The notes under the pieces are model-generated. The model was not told the origin of the DNA. It saw nothing but the letters and a program-made list of their open reading frames with translations, and did no database searches. Below are positions 42,916-51,419 of a stretch of DNA of 58,455 bases, one piece after another (positions within the stretch are counted from its first letter, which is position 1; every line of letters begins with the position of its first letter). Made by a program: the position numbers and the translations under genes. This stretch comes from Atopobium sp. oral taxon 810 str. F0209 (lineage in GTDB: Bacteria > Actinomycetota > Coriobacteriia > Coriobacteriales > Atopobiaceae). The stretch is from contig NZ_KE952953.1 in NCBI RefSeq assembly GCF_000466405.1, forward strand, positions 1-58,455. Reading direction: 5' to 3'.

Positions 42916-44028
42916 TTAGTGATCCATTGGCATTACTTTATCGATGGCTGGCGTCTTTGATGTAATGCGATTACGGAACTCCTTGAACACGGGATGCTGC
43001 TTCCAGCAACCAATATCATCAGTTACCTTGAAAGCAATAGTTTGATAAAAAGGCAAAACATAAAGCGGCATTAAACGTGGTTCACGCATATCAAAAGGTA
43101 AGCGTACAGCGCGCGAATCGTCTATCTGAGGATTATTGGTCACAGCAAAACACCGATCAGTGACAGCGTTTGTTGCATAAAAAATCTGATAAAGACGATC
43201 GCTACCATTTTCAAAATCATCTATAAAAAAAACTGTATAGTTAGGAGTTAGTTGTAAATTGGGACCGTGAATGTATTCTTCAGCCTCATAGGCAAAACTC
43301 GGTACCTTAATTGTCTCACCTAACTTGAGAGCACCTTCACAAGCGACACCATAACCCTGAGCAAAACCACAGTGATATGCAACTGTCATAGATGTAAGCA
43401 TCGCCCGATTGCGGTTATAAAAATCCAATGACGCCTCTTGGACAACCTTGTGCCGAGAGGGCACCTCAGCCATCTCGTTGCGGACCTTCTGGTAGACAAC
43501 GCTGTCAATCCTGCCGGAAGCATAAGCTGCTTCTAGTGCAAAAAGCATCAGAAACTCAGCCAAAGTTGCAACACCTTTGGTTACATAACCAATTAGCTCT
43601 GAGCCCACGCCATAATCTACAAGTATGTCTGCGTGGTCTTTAAAATCGCTCTGCAGGTTGCCTGTAAGACCTATTGCGGTATAACCCAGTTCATGTATTT
43701 TATCTAACGCCTTAATAGAATTAGTAGAGCAGCCGCTTTGGGAGATTGTGAATACAAAGTCATCATCCCTCAGGAGATTTTTATAAAACAGAAAGGAGGC
43801 GGGAGGTAAAACCTGCACGTCGACATCCAGATACTTCATCATGAATGGTTTCGCACACTGTGCGGCATTGAAACTCGAGCCGCATGCAATAATCCACACA
43901 TGGTGATAAGAGCCTGCACGCCATGCATCCACTAAAGAACGTGTGAGACAAGTTGAATGCTCTAAATTGAGTGCTAATTGATCTGGCGTCTCTTGTACAT
44001 AGGTAAGCATTGTTGTAGCGTCACTCAT
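42916..44028 (-). CDS. SIS-domain sugar-phosphate deglycase-like protein (GfrE-like)
   Basis: The 370-residue product has two SIS domains. The first shows IIACGSSFNAAQCAKPFMMK (about 47-66) and FTISQSGCSTNSIKAL; the second GVACEGALKLGETIKVPSFAYEAEEYIHGP. This is the GlmS/AgaS-like family that includes deglycases for glucoselysine-6-P and fructoselysine-6-P. Together with the second SIS protein and the PTS genes it recalls the gfr operon of Salmonella. It lies 10 bp after EIIA. Substrate assignment is inference; an aminosugar-phosphate isomerase is possible. Confidence 0.72.
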   Translation of the reverse strand: MSDATTMLTYVQETPDQLALNLEHSTCLTRSLVDAWRAGSYHHVWIIACGSSFNAAQCAKPFMMKYLDVDVQVLPPASFLFYKNLLRDDDFVFTISQSGCSTNSIKALDKIHELGYTAIGLTGNLQSDFKDHADILVDYGVGSELIGYVTKGVATLAEFLMLFALEAAYASGRIDSVVYQKVRNEMAEVPSRHKVVQEASLDFYNRNRAMLTSMTVAYHCGFAQGYGVACEGALKLGETIKVPSFAYEAEEYIHGPNLQLTPNYTVFFIDDFENGSDRLYQIFYATNAVTDRCFAVTNNPQIDDSRAVRLPFDMREPRLMPLYVLPFYQTIAFKVTDDIGCWKQHPVFKEFRNRITSKTPAIDKVMPMDH

Positions 44029-44037
44029 AATAATCTC

Positions 44038-44466
44038 TCAAATCCCATCTACTTCAGATTCATCCTCAACATCTGTCAGCTTGAATTCCACTAATGATCG
44101 ATGCCCTGCGTCTAATATTGTTTCGATGAAATTATCTGCACGCACATGATCATCACGTTCCAAAACTGCAGTAAGCAATACCGCCACACTTGTACCCGCA
44201 ATAACATGGACGTCATCGCGATTTGCAGCAAGAGTGGCAGCAATTTTAAATGGAGATCCACCAATAATATCCGTGCAGACTATGATGTTTTCACAACCCG
44301 CCAATCTGTCAAAAGCAGCAATTATTTTTTCAGCAAGGCGATCAGTTGAATCACCATCCTCAAAGTCAACGAGTTCAAACGCCTCCTGCTCACCTGCGAG
44401 TAGGCGCACCGCAGACCCCATGCCTGTAGCAAAGTGCCCGTGTCCCGTTATGAGAATTCCTAGCAT
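44038..44466 (-). CDS. PTS mannose-family EIIA component (second PTS)
   Basis: The 142-residue product has the phospho-acceptor His9 in LITGHGHFATGMGSAV and the VCTDIIGGSPFKIAAT segment of mannose-class EIIA. It starts directly at the end of the kinase-HAD gene (TAGATG) and precedes the SIS gene. It would pass phosphate from HPr to the EIIB encoded at 48750-49223. Confidence 0.93.
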   Translation of the reverse strand: MLGILITGHGHFATGMGSAVRLLAGEQEAFELVDFEDGDSTDRLAEKIIAAFDRLAGCENIIVCTDIIGGSPFKIAATLAANRDDVHVIAGTSVAVLLTAVLERDDHVRADNFIETILDAGHRSLVEFKLTDVEDESEVDGI

Positions 44467-45966
44467 CTAAATCCCCAATCTATCTGTCAGATATCGCTTA
44501 ATCTGCTTATGATTGTCAAAGGCGAAATTTGCCGCCGTAAGGTCTATATTGACGCCAGGCGTATGTAACGCTAATACCTCAGCACCGGCACGTAACCCAG
44601 CTTCGATTCCATACTGCGAATCCTCAATTACGACGGTTCGACTGGGATCTGCTCCTAACTCACTAATCACATACGTATAAATGGCTGGATTCGGTTTACT
44701 TTCTTCAAAGCATTCCCCTGATGCAACCACATCAAAGGCACCTTCAAGTCCAAGCTCACTGATAACTTTTTTAAGGTCGCGCATGGGACTTGATGAAGCA
44801 ATTCCCACCCTAATTCCCTGCTCCTTCAGCCAGCAAATGAGCTTGGCGGCGTTAGGTATCTGAATATCTGCAAAATTAATTGTGTGGCTCATGAAGTATT
44901 CTGCGATAACACACTGCGCATGAGGAACATCCATACCGAGATAGGATCCTATTATCTTTGCTTGGTGCTCATCTGAAGCCCCACGAAGCGCCGATACGTC
45001 AGAGGCGCTCATTTCTTTCCCGTATTTCCGAACAAGTTGTTGGCAAAGTTCTGCATAGAGTGGCTCTGTATCTACAATGACACCATCATTGTCAAATATA
45101 ACGGCATCTGGACGCGAGAAGTCAGTACCATGCCCGAATGCTCCACGCTCTTGACACATTCGTTCAGCGTGAGTAGCAGCATCTATAAGAGCTTGGGTAC
45201 AGGCTTCCTGATCGGGAAGTTTCCCTTTATATTTCCAGCCACGCTTAACCAAGCCGACGGTCAGAGCTGTAATAAAAGAGTCACCAGCACCTAAGGTATC
45301 TAAAGGTTGCTTATCTGCTTCAATACCAAAAGCTCTCAAAGCACCATCGCTAAAAAGTATGGGAGCCTTTGGACCACGAGTCACGAGAACGGGGCATGTA
45401 AGATCTAAGGCAGCATAAAAGTCGGCTGCCTCGTTCACGGTAATACCCTCACAGCTAAATTGAGCCAAGTCAATATAAGGAGCCACACGTTTGAGATAAT
45501 CAGATGTCCAATATTTTTCTTTCTCACCAAAGTCAAAAGAAAGAATATTTCTATAGCCCGCAAGGCGTGGAAGGTCATCTTCGACATGTGCGTTACAGCT
45601 CGTAAGGATTACATCTGCATCGCAAACAGCTTTAAGTTGGTTCTCATTGAGGGCGAAATAGTCCGGCCAATTTTTTCCTAATTCATTACGAAGCCAACGA
45701 TGACTTGCTCCGCAAGGCTCGCTAATGCATCGTTTGGTGGTACCACCAGCAACTATCCGACAAGCAGAAAAATCAACCCGTTCAGCTCGAAGCGCAGCCA
45801 TAATGGCACGGCCCCATTTATCATCAGCAATAGAACCCAAGTACACACCTTCACAGCCCAAACGTGTTGCCGAAACTGCAACATTTACAGCGTTGCCGCC
45901 TGGGTAACCGTAATCCGTTCCACCCCAGAGGTCGAAGACGTTATCTCCCAAACCTACAATTTTCAT
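44467..45966 (-). CDS. PfkB sugar kinase - HAD phosphatase fusion (FrlD-like kinase domain)
   Basis: One 499-residue frame carries two enzymes. Residues 1-275 are a PfkB kinase close to fructoselysine kinase FrlD: start MKIVGLGDNVFD, PGGNAVNVAV (22-31) and catalytic DTLGAGDSF (223-231). Residues 287-499 are a HAD phosphatase/beta-phosphoglucomutase-like unit: nucleophile and acid D292 and D294 in FDNDGVIVDTE, Ser391 region ASSS, K424 in ESKPNP, acidic ED (448-449). All motifs look intact. It overlaps the FrlB-like gene by TGATG and abuts EIIA. A kinase and a phosphatase in one chain, inside a PTS operon that should already phosphorylate the sugar, is unusual. Confidence 0.88.
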   Translation of the reverse strand: MKIVGLGDNVFDLWGGTDYGYPGGNAVNVAVSATRLGCEGVYLGSIADDKWGRAIMAALRAERVDFSACRIVAGGTTKRCISEPCGASHRWLRNELGKNWPDYFALNENQLKAVCDADVILTSCNAHVEDDLPRLAGYRNILSFDFGEKEKYWTSDYLKRVAPYIDLAQFSCEGITVNEAADFYAALDLTCPVLVTRGPKAPILFSDGALRAFGIEADKQPLDTLGAGDSFITALTVGLVKRGWKYKGKLPDQEACTQALIDAATHAERMCQERGAFGHGTDFSRPDAVIFDNDGVIVDTEPLYAELCQQLVRKYGKEMSASDVSALRGASDEHQAKIIGSYLGMDVPHAQCVIAEYFMSHTINFADIQIPNAAKLICWLKEQGIRVGIASSSPMRDLKKVISELGLEGAFDVVASGECFEESKPNPAIYTYVISELGADPSRTVVIEDSQYGIEAGLRAGAEVLALHTPGVNIDLTAANFAFDNHKQIKRYLTDRLGI

Positions 45967-46973
45967 CAGTAGACCTCTTTACGGTAGTAACGACGCGTAT
46001 CCAACGAGTGCTGACAGACCACCTCAAGATTCTTCGAAATCCGTTGAAGAGCTGCGTTTATAAGCACGGGCCCCAATAGAACACGCCAACGCTCAAGCAC
46101 ACTTGGAAGCGCAAAATCAGCAGCATCAATGATTGTCAATTTGTCTGTATGGTTTGCGGCAAAACGAGCTACTCGTAAATCGAGCTCACGTGTAGGTCCT
46201 TCTCCAATTAGTAATGTGAGAGGCACGCTAGGACCAAGCAGTTCAAGAGTGCCATGGAAAAATTCCGCACTTGTTACTGATTTAGTACGAATCCAAAGGC
46301 TCTCTTCAAGCACACACATAGCATAGGAGTAGCAAACTGGCCACAGATCACCCGAAGCTACCCAAATATGGTAGGGCTCTGCACAATACGCATGTGCATA
46401 AGCCCGAGCACGTTCATCAAACTGCTTGCGAACTGCATTAAGAGCTTCGCCCAGCATTTCGAGAGCTGATGCAAAATTTTCATAACCTTTGAACTCGCTG
46501 CGGTTAGCAAGAATCCTGCCAACAAAGAAGTAAAAGGGAAATTCAAGCGGACGGCCATCACCAAAATGGAAGGCATAATCGGAAAGATTAGCTAAAGGCG
46601 AGGCGTCGGGTCCCGTGGACGAAAAAATCTTCGCTCCTCTTTTATGTAACCACTGAGCTGCTTTTACCGTCTCTATTGTGTCACCCGATTTGCTGGCCAT
46701 AAGCACCAAAGTACCAGGGCCCACCATATTGCAACCACTAGTAATTAGATCAGCCGCCTGCACACTATACACTGGCAACACACTCATATGATCAATCATG
46801 GATCCAAAGGGATCTATGGTAGCCTGCGAGCCACCGACTGAACAGATAAGTACGTTCTGAATGCCACAACCACAAGCTTTATCGGCCAACTTTTCAATAT
46901 GAGTACGCTGAGAGTAGATGTGTTCTGCTCTATCTAGAAAATCCTTCTCGTCAAAATTTGCCATCTGAACCAT
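45966..46973 (-). CDS. SIS-domain deglycase, FrlB/GfrF-like
   Basis: Predicted fructoselysine-6-phosphate deglycase releasing an amino acid and glucose-6-P. From ATG 46973 (AAGGGGG 9 bp upstream; a 29-residue longer frame exists) the product is 335 residues. SIS 1 has CSVGGSQATIDPFGS and MASKSGDTIETVKAAQ; SIS 2 ends with AEFFHGTLELLGPSVPLTLLIG and the C-terminal RRYYRKEVY, closely like E. coli FrlB (FRHGPLEIVEPGVP, RRYYGGLVEY, as recalled). The downstream kinase gene overlaps it. The exact Amadori substrate is not determined. Confidence 0.8.
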   Translation of the reverse strand: MVQMANFDEKDFLDRAEHIYSQRTHIEKLADKACGCGIQNVLICSVGGSQATIDPFGSMIDHMSVLPVYSVQAADLITSGCNMVGPGTLVLMASKSGDTIETVKAAQWLHKRGAKIFSSTGPDASPLANLSDYAFHFGDGRPLEFPFYFFVGRILANRSEFKGYENFASALEMLGEALNAVRKQFDERARAYAHAYCAEPYHIWVASGDLWPVCYSYAMCVLEESLWIRTKSVTSAEFFHGTLELLGPSVPLTLLIGEGPTRELDLRVARFAANHTDKLTIIDAADFALPSVLERWRVLLGPVLINAALQRISKNLEVVCQHSLDTRRYYRKEVY

Positions 46974-47089
46974 GCGGTGAAGCCCCCTTCTTATTGCATT
47001 ATTCAGAAAATGACATGTTTTATAAACTGGGCGATGAGTTATCGCAAGCTCACCGCCCATTTATAATCAGACGCGGGGTATAAATCCTT

Positions 47090-47890
47090 CTACATCCATC
47101 CAAGCAGTGCCATAAGGATGCCAAAGACAATAATGCCTAGAATTACCACTAGGACGTTAGCATCTTTACGGAAGAGCCAGTAAGTCAGAAAAACAAAGCC
47201 TAGGGGCAACATGTTGGGAAGGATCCCATCAAAAACGCTCTGAACTGTCGTGCCACCGATACCGAAAACAAGAGTATCGCTAAAGGCCAAACTGACATAA
47301 GAAGGGATAAGGCCGCCCACAACCATCATGCCCAAGATGCCAGCCGCTTCGGTAAGATACTTTGTGCTCTCGCCAATATTCTCGACAAACTTTTGACCAA
47401 CGGTATAGCCCAGCTCAGCAAACCACATGCGGGAAATTGCCGCAACAAACCAAATTCCCATGTAAAGCAAAGGTCCTAATACAGAGCCTTCTTGTGCCAA
47501 AGAGCAACAGATGGCTGCAGAAATTGGCAAAAGAGTGAACCAAAAGATAGCATCTCCTAGACCTGCAAAAGGCCCGAAGAGACCATTGCGAATACCAGCA
47601 ATAAGATTGCGATCCTCGCGACGTTCTTCCATTGAAATAATGAGGCCCATGAGAAAAGCACCCATATGCATTTCGGTGTTCATAAACTGCATGTTATAAG
47701 TCATGAACTCGCTAAGATCTTTCTCAGAGTCCCCATAGAGCTTCTGAAATGTAGGTAACATCGACATGGTAAAACCAGGCGCCTGCATACGCTCAAAAGA
47801 GAAACCGCCCTGCATGCCAATGGATAGCAAGCCCATGCGATGAATATCTTTCTTACTAAGTTTACGCTCTGTATTCTCATTAGATGCCAT
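47090..47890 (-). CDS. PTS mannose-family EIID component
   Basis: Integral membrane subunit that with EIIC forms the sugar channel. The 266-residue product from ATG 47890 begins MASNENTERKLSKKDIHRMG and has the EIID hallmarks SIGMQGGFSFERMQAPGF, GLFGPFAGLGDAIFWFTLLP and C-terminal helices ending LLGWM. A longer frame to 48007 overlaps EIIC deeply and is not used. It overlaps EIIC by 11 bp. It is a useful intact reference for the truncated EIID at 8401-9167. Confidence 0.93.
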   Translation of the reverse strand: MASNENTERKLSKKDIHRMGLLSIGMQGGFSFERMQAPGFTMSMLPTFQKLYGDSEKDLSEFMTYNMQFMNTEMHMGAFLMGLIISMEERREDRNLIAGIRNGLFGPFAGLGDAIFWFTLLPISAAICCSLAQEGSVLGPLLYMGIWFVAAISRMWFAELGYTVGQKFVENIGESTKYLTEAAGILGMMVVGGLIPSYVSLAFSDTLVFGIGGTTVQSVFDGILPNMLPLGFVFLTYWLFRKDANVLVVILGIIVFGILMALLGWM

Positions 47891-48674
47891 CAATCTCACC
47901 ACCCTCATTTGCTGCCTCAATGGAAACTTTTGCCTCATCAATCTTCTTTTCATGCGCATAATTGATGTAAGCAAGGGCAGCAGCGGTAATAGCAACCGGC
48001 AAAACATTGGGTAACGCGAGGAATGTTGCCATCACAAAACCTAAGAACAGATAAGCCAAGTTTTCTTTCTTGAGCATAACCATAAGCAACATACCAAGAC
48101 CAACGGCAGGAAGTAGGCCGCCTGCAATCTCAAATCCATGAACCAGCCAAGTGGGAAAAGTATTCACAAAAGATTGGATTGGACCTTGTAGTGCAAAAGA
48201 GCAAAGGAAGGCAACTAGAGCCACTACAGCAGCCTTGAAGATTACTGCAAACCACACCAAGTTAAAGAGCCCCTTAGCATCTGCCTTAGCAGCATACTCA
48301 TCGCATTTATGAGCAATTACTACATAGCCAGTATTAAAACCAATACCAACCCACTGAGCTAGAAGGGCAAACGGGAGCGACAAGCCAACCGCAGCCTCTG
48401 GACTTTGACCCGTAGTATGAGCAAGTACCACAGTCATAATGCCTGCCATCAGAGGATCGGGTGGAACCGTTCCACCAACCGTCAGTAAACCAAGGTAGGA
48501 CAACTCGGTAACTGCACCACACTTAACACCAAGCGTAACGTCACCAAGTGCAAGACCGGTCAGGAAGCCTACAACCATGGGGCGAAACCAATAGAAGGCC
48601 TCGAAGGTCTGATCCATTGCGCAGATAAACGCAACGAGCAGAATCAACAGGCCTTGCAATAGGGTAATTTCCAT
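47880..48674 (-). CDS. PTS mannose/sorbose-family EIIC component
   Basis: The 264-residue membrane protein has the EIIC-sorbose pattern: N-terminal LLQGLLILLVAFICAMDQ, GLALGDVTLGVKCGAVTELSYLGL, GGTVPPDP and several further helices. GGAAAGG precedes the ATG. It is between EIIB and EIID in the usual order. With EIID it transports the sugar while EIIB phosphorylates it. Confidence 0.94.
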   Translation of the reverse strand: MEITLLQGLLILLVAFICAMDQTFEAFYWFRPMVVGFLTGLALGDVTLGVKCGAVTELSYLGLLTVGGTVPPDPLMAGIMTVVLAHTTGQSPEAAVGLSLPFALLAQWVGIGFNTGYVVIAHKCDEYAAKADAKGLFNLVWFAVIFKAAVVALVAFLCSFALQGPIQSFVNTFPTWLVHGFEIAGGLLPAVGLGMLLMVMLKKENLAYLFLGFVMATFLALPNVLPVAITAAALAYINYAHEKKIDEAKVSIEAANEGGEIDGI

Positions 48675-48749
48675 TTTTTTCCTTTCCCTATTTGCGTGTG
48701 GACCATACCGACAGGGGTAGAAGTTATCCCTGTTAATCCCTCCTTCCTG

Positions 48750-49223
48750 TTAGATATCGTATTTTCTTGAATTAGGAAGTACTTGGATATAAAGATTTAC
48801 TCCCTTGGCTTTCATTGCATCAAAATCAGCAATATCCTCGTCATCCACATAGACATGAGCTTCACAGTATTTCTTTTTGCCTGGTTGCTCGTGCATGTTA
48901 CCAACATTTACCTCATGTATAGGCACTCCACCGTCAATTAGGGTGCGCATATCTTGGGGGGTTTTGACAACAAGAAAGATATGCTGTCTCGGGCTAGCTT
49001 TTGCAATAACATCAATGGTCTTCTGAAGTGTGAAAAAACGAATGCCCACGCCCGACGAGTCTGCGGTCATTTTCATTAACGATTTCTGCATAGCATCATT
49101 TGCCGCAACATCATCTGCTACGACAATAAGATTGGCACCAGAAGCGCCCACCCAAGAATTACCGACCTGCCCATGTACCAAACGATTATCAATACGTGCC
49201 AAAACAATATCGGGTTCAGCCAT
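48750..49223 (-). CDS. PTS mannose-family EIIB component (second PTS)
   Basis: The 157-residue product has the active His17 in RIDNRLVHGQVGNSW, like the EIIB at 7918. AGAGG precedes the ATG. It heads the operon EIIB-EIIC-EIID-SIS-kinase/HAD-EIIA-SIS-membrane protein. The 230 bp between it and the GntR gene contain the likely promoter, but no definite boxes are called. Confidence 0.93.
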   Translation of the reverse strand: MAEPDIVLARIDNRLVHGQVGNSWVGASGANLIVVADDVAANDAMQKSLMKMTADSSGVGIRFFTLQKTIDVIAKASPRQHIFLVVKTPQDMRTLIDGGVPIHEVNVGNMHEQPGKKKYCEAHVYVDDEDIADFDAMKAKGVNLYIQVLPNSRKYDI

Positions 49224-49452
49224 CTTTTTACCTCTACTTTCTCGGACCCTATAATTGCGGCGTGCGCTGGGGCGGCGCCCATATCTTTTGGCTCATGCGC
49301 GATGCATCGGCCGCCCCAGGCGACAACATCGCACATGAGCCTCTAGACAATCACTAGAGTACAACGGTGGTACTTTCATATTGTCAATTACATCATTAAC
49401 AATTGGCTAATCGGCGCTATTTTTTCTGTAAAAGGTCTTTACATATTTACAC

Positions 49453-50157
49453 TTACTTCACAGGCTCTTCATCCACAGTAAGTTCGCCAGAATAATATGA
49501 GCGTGTAAATTCAACCTTTACGCCGTCTATATCCCGAGATACTTGTAAATACCTAAAAAGAGGATCCCCTTCATGTTTATCTAAAAGAGCTGCAATCGTA
49601 TCGTTAGCAAGTACTGCACTCATCTTCGAACTTGCAGAAGCAACACTCTTTCCGCACTGACTCATTGCGCGATATAGACTCTCCGTATTGAAATCATAGG
49701 TATCAAGCCCTGGATATAAATAACATGGAATATATGTTTCTAAGAAAAAGGATGGCACCCCATCCGTATAACGCAGTCGAACCAACTTATAGACTTCTTC
49801 ATCCTCAAGTAGGCCAAAAGTTTCATTGACCTCCTGTGGTGCTAAACATCGCTGGAAAACGATAACTTTTGTTGTAACGACTTTGCCCATATCTTGCATT
49901 TCATCAACATAGCTTCGCAATTCATGATGAAAATGCTGAGCTACATCAGGCTGACACACCACTGTTCCGCGGCGACGCCGGCGCTCAAGATAGCCCGCAT
50001 CTACTAGAAGCTGAAGTGCTTGTCGCACAGTGGGTCGGCTTGCAGAGTATTGCCTAGCAAGTTGGGTTTCAGTGGGGATTAAATCACCCTCCTGGTAGAT
50101 GCCATCCTCAATTTGCTTGAGCAAGTCATCCTTGATTTTTCCATAGAGAGTACCCAT
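49453..50157 (-). CDS. GntR family (HutC-type) regulator of the second PTS operon
   Basis: The 234-residue product (ATG 50157; a GTG two codons upstream at 50163 is possible) has a winged helix (LLKQIEDGIYQEGDLIPTETQLARQ; SASRPTVRQALQLLVDAGYLERR) and the UbiC-like effector domain (LVRLRYTDGVPSFFLETYIPC). Such regulators of sugar operons sense the phosphorylated substrate; FrlR/GfrR-type regulators are of this class. It lies upstream of the operon on the same strand. Confidence 0.9.
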   Translation of the reverse strand: MGTLYGKIKDDLLKQIEDGIYQEGDLIPTETQLARQYSASRPTVRQALQLLVDAGYLERRRRRGTVVCQPDVAQHFHHELRSYVDEMQDMGKVVTTKVIVFQRCLAPQEVNETFGLLEDEEVYKLVRLRYTDGVPSFFLETYIPCYLYPGLDTYDFNTESLYRAMSQCGKSVASASSKMSAVLANDTIAALLDKHEGDPLFRYLQVSRDIDGVKVEFTRSYYSGELTVDEEPVK

Positions 50158-50328
50158 GCTCACATCCCACTACTCTTTCACTGATTGCTATATCGTAGGC
50201 TATTGTATGAATTCCAAATTTTTTAGTATGGCATTCAGATTCGAATAATATGTACTTACAATTATAACTTAGGACTTACAATATATAACAAACGAGTCAT
50301 ACCAATCACTTTTCCGGAAGGGGTATCC

Positions 50329-51039
50329 ATGGCTTCCTACACGCTTGATAATTTAGCACGTCTGATTGATCACACAAACCTACATGCAGATGCAACCGAG
50401 GTAGATATGCACAAGCTCTGTGAAGAGGCTAAGCACTATCACTTTAAGATGGTTGCCATCAATCAAGTACAGGCATCCTTCTGTGCAAAGGAACTTAAGG
50501 GAACCGATATTGACACGGGTGCAGCTATCGCCTTTCCCCTAGGCCAGACTTCCATTGCTGCTAAAGTTTTTGAAACTCGCGATGCCATCAACAATGGCGC
50601 AAATGAAATCGATTACGTAGTTAACCTCACACAAGTAAAAGCTCACAACTGGAACTATGTCGCAGATGAAATGTGTCAGATTGTATCTGTCTGTCACAAA
50701 GTCGATGCTCCTTGCAAAGCAATCTTTGAAAACTGCTACCTTACGGAAGAAGAAAAAATCGAGCTCTGTCACATAGCCTCCGAAATTAAACCCGACTTTA
50801 TCAAAACTTCTACAGGTTTTGGGAATGGTGGCGCAACGATAAAAGACGTGTGGCTCATGCGAAACAATGTGAGTTCTGATATCCAAGTTAAGGCAGCGGG
50901 AGGTATCCGCACTGCTGATTTTTTCCTCGATCTAATCCGTGCTGGAGCAACGCGTATTGGTTGTTCCGCTGGTATACCTATTATCGAAGAAATTCGCAGA
51001 CGTATGGAAGCTTCTGGCATAAACGTTATCGAACTATAG
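50329..51039 (+). CDS. deoC: Deoxyribose-phosphate aldolase
   Basis: Class I aldolase splitting 2-deoxyribose-5-P to acetaldehyde and glyceraldehyde-3-P. The 236-residue product has [19 protein letters not shown] (Asp of the active site) and the Schiff-base lysine in [10 protein letters not shown], then KAAGGIR (second Lys). GGAAGGGG precedes the ATG. It diverges from the GntR gene. In the 170-bp gap ACTTACAAT occurs twice (near 50253 and 50274), perhaps binding sites. The link to the PTS operon is unclear; it may serve nucleoside breakdown. Confidence 0.94.
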   Translation: MASYTLDNLARLIDHTNLHADATEVDMHKLCEEAKHYHFKMVAINQVQASFCAKELKGTDIDTGAAIAFPLGQTSIAAKVFETRDAINNGANEIDYVVNLTQVKAHNWNYVADEMCQIVSVCHKVDAPCKAIFENCYLTEEEKIELCHIASEIKPDFIKTSTGFGNGGATIKDVWLMRNNVSSDIQVKAAGGIRTADFFLDLIRAGATRIGCSAGIPIIEEIRRRMEASGINVIEL

Positions 51040-51062
51040 CTCGTTATTATTAAATAACTGAT

Positions 51063-51419
51063 TTATTTAAGGCTTAATCTCTTTTTCTCTCTGTGATATG
51101 ACACTACATGCCATGTCACCATCAAGGGATGATGCCATAACATCCGTGGTCCAGAGAAACGCATAACTGCACGTATTCTCTCGCGCATCTGCGGCTTGTA
51201 GCAATGCACTTTACAGTTCGAGCAGAAGGTCTTTGTCTTCATAAACGGACAGCGCCGGCTTCTTTCCTGTGCATAATTGAGCAACTCGTTACATTCGGGA
51301 CAGAGCTCTTCTTCCTTCGTGCCGTGATTTTTATGGCAATACAGCTTAATCATTTCCGAGACTAGTGCCATCTCACGCTGACGCTTTTGTTCAACAGCAG
51401 TGTTAGACATATCACGCAT
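51063..51419 (-). CDS. YgbA-family (nitrous-oxide/NO-responsive) cysteine-rich protein
   Basis: The 118-residue product has the Cys pattern of the YgbA_NO family: MIKLYCHKNHG, LCPECNELLNYAQERSRRCPF and FCSNCKVHCYKPQMRERIRAVMRFSGPRM. The last segment is very typical of YgbA. In E. coli ygbA is NO-induced via NsrR and affects recovery from NO. The start ATG at 51419 overlaps the ABC stop (TGATG) without its own strong ribosome-binding site, pointing to translational coupling. An ATG at 51410 is also possible. Confidence 0.85.
   Translation of the reverse strand: MRDMSNTAVEQKRQREMALVSEMIKLYCHKNHGTKEEELCPECNELLNYAQERSRRCPFMKTKTFCSNCKVHCYKPQMRERIRAVMRFSGPRMLWHHPLMVTWHVVSYHREKKRLSLK

Noticed and set aside
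47890-48007. Longer EIID start inside EIIC
   Set aside because: The added 39 residues are the out-of-frame reading of the EIIC 3' end; the ATG at 47890 begins a normal EIID.
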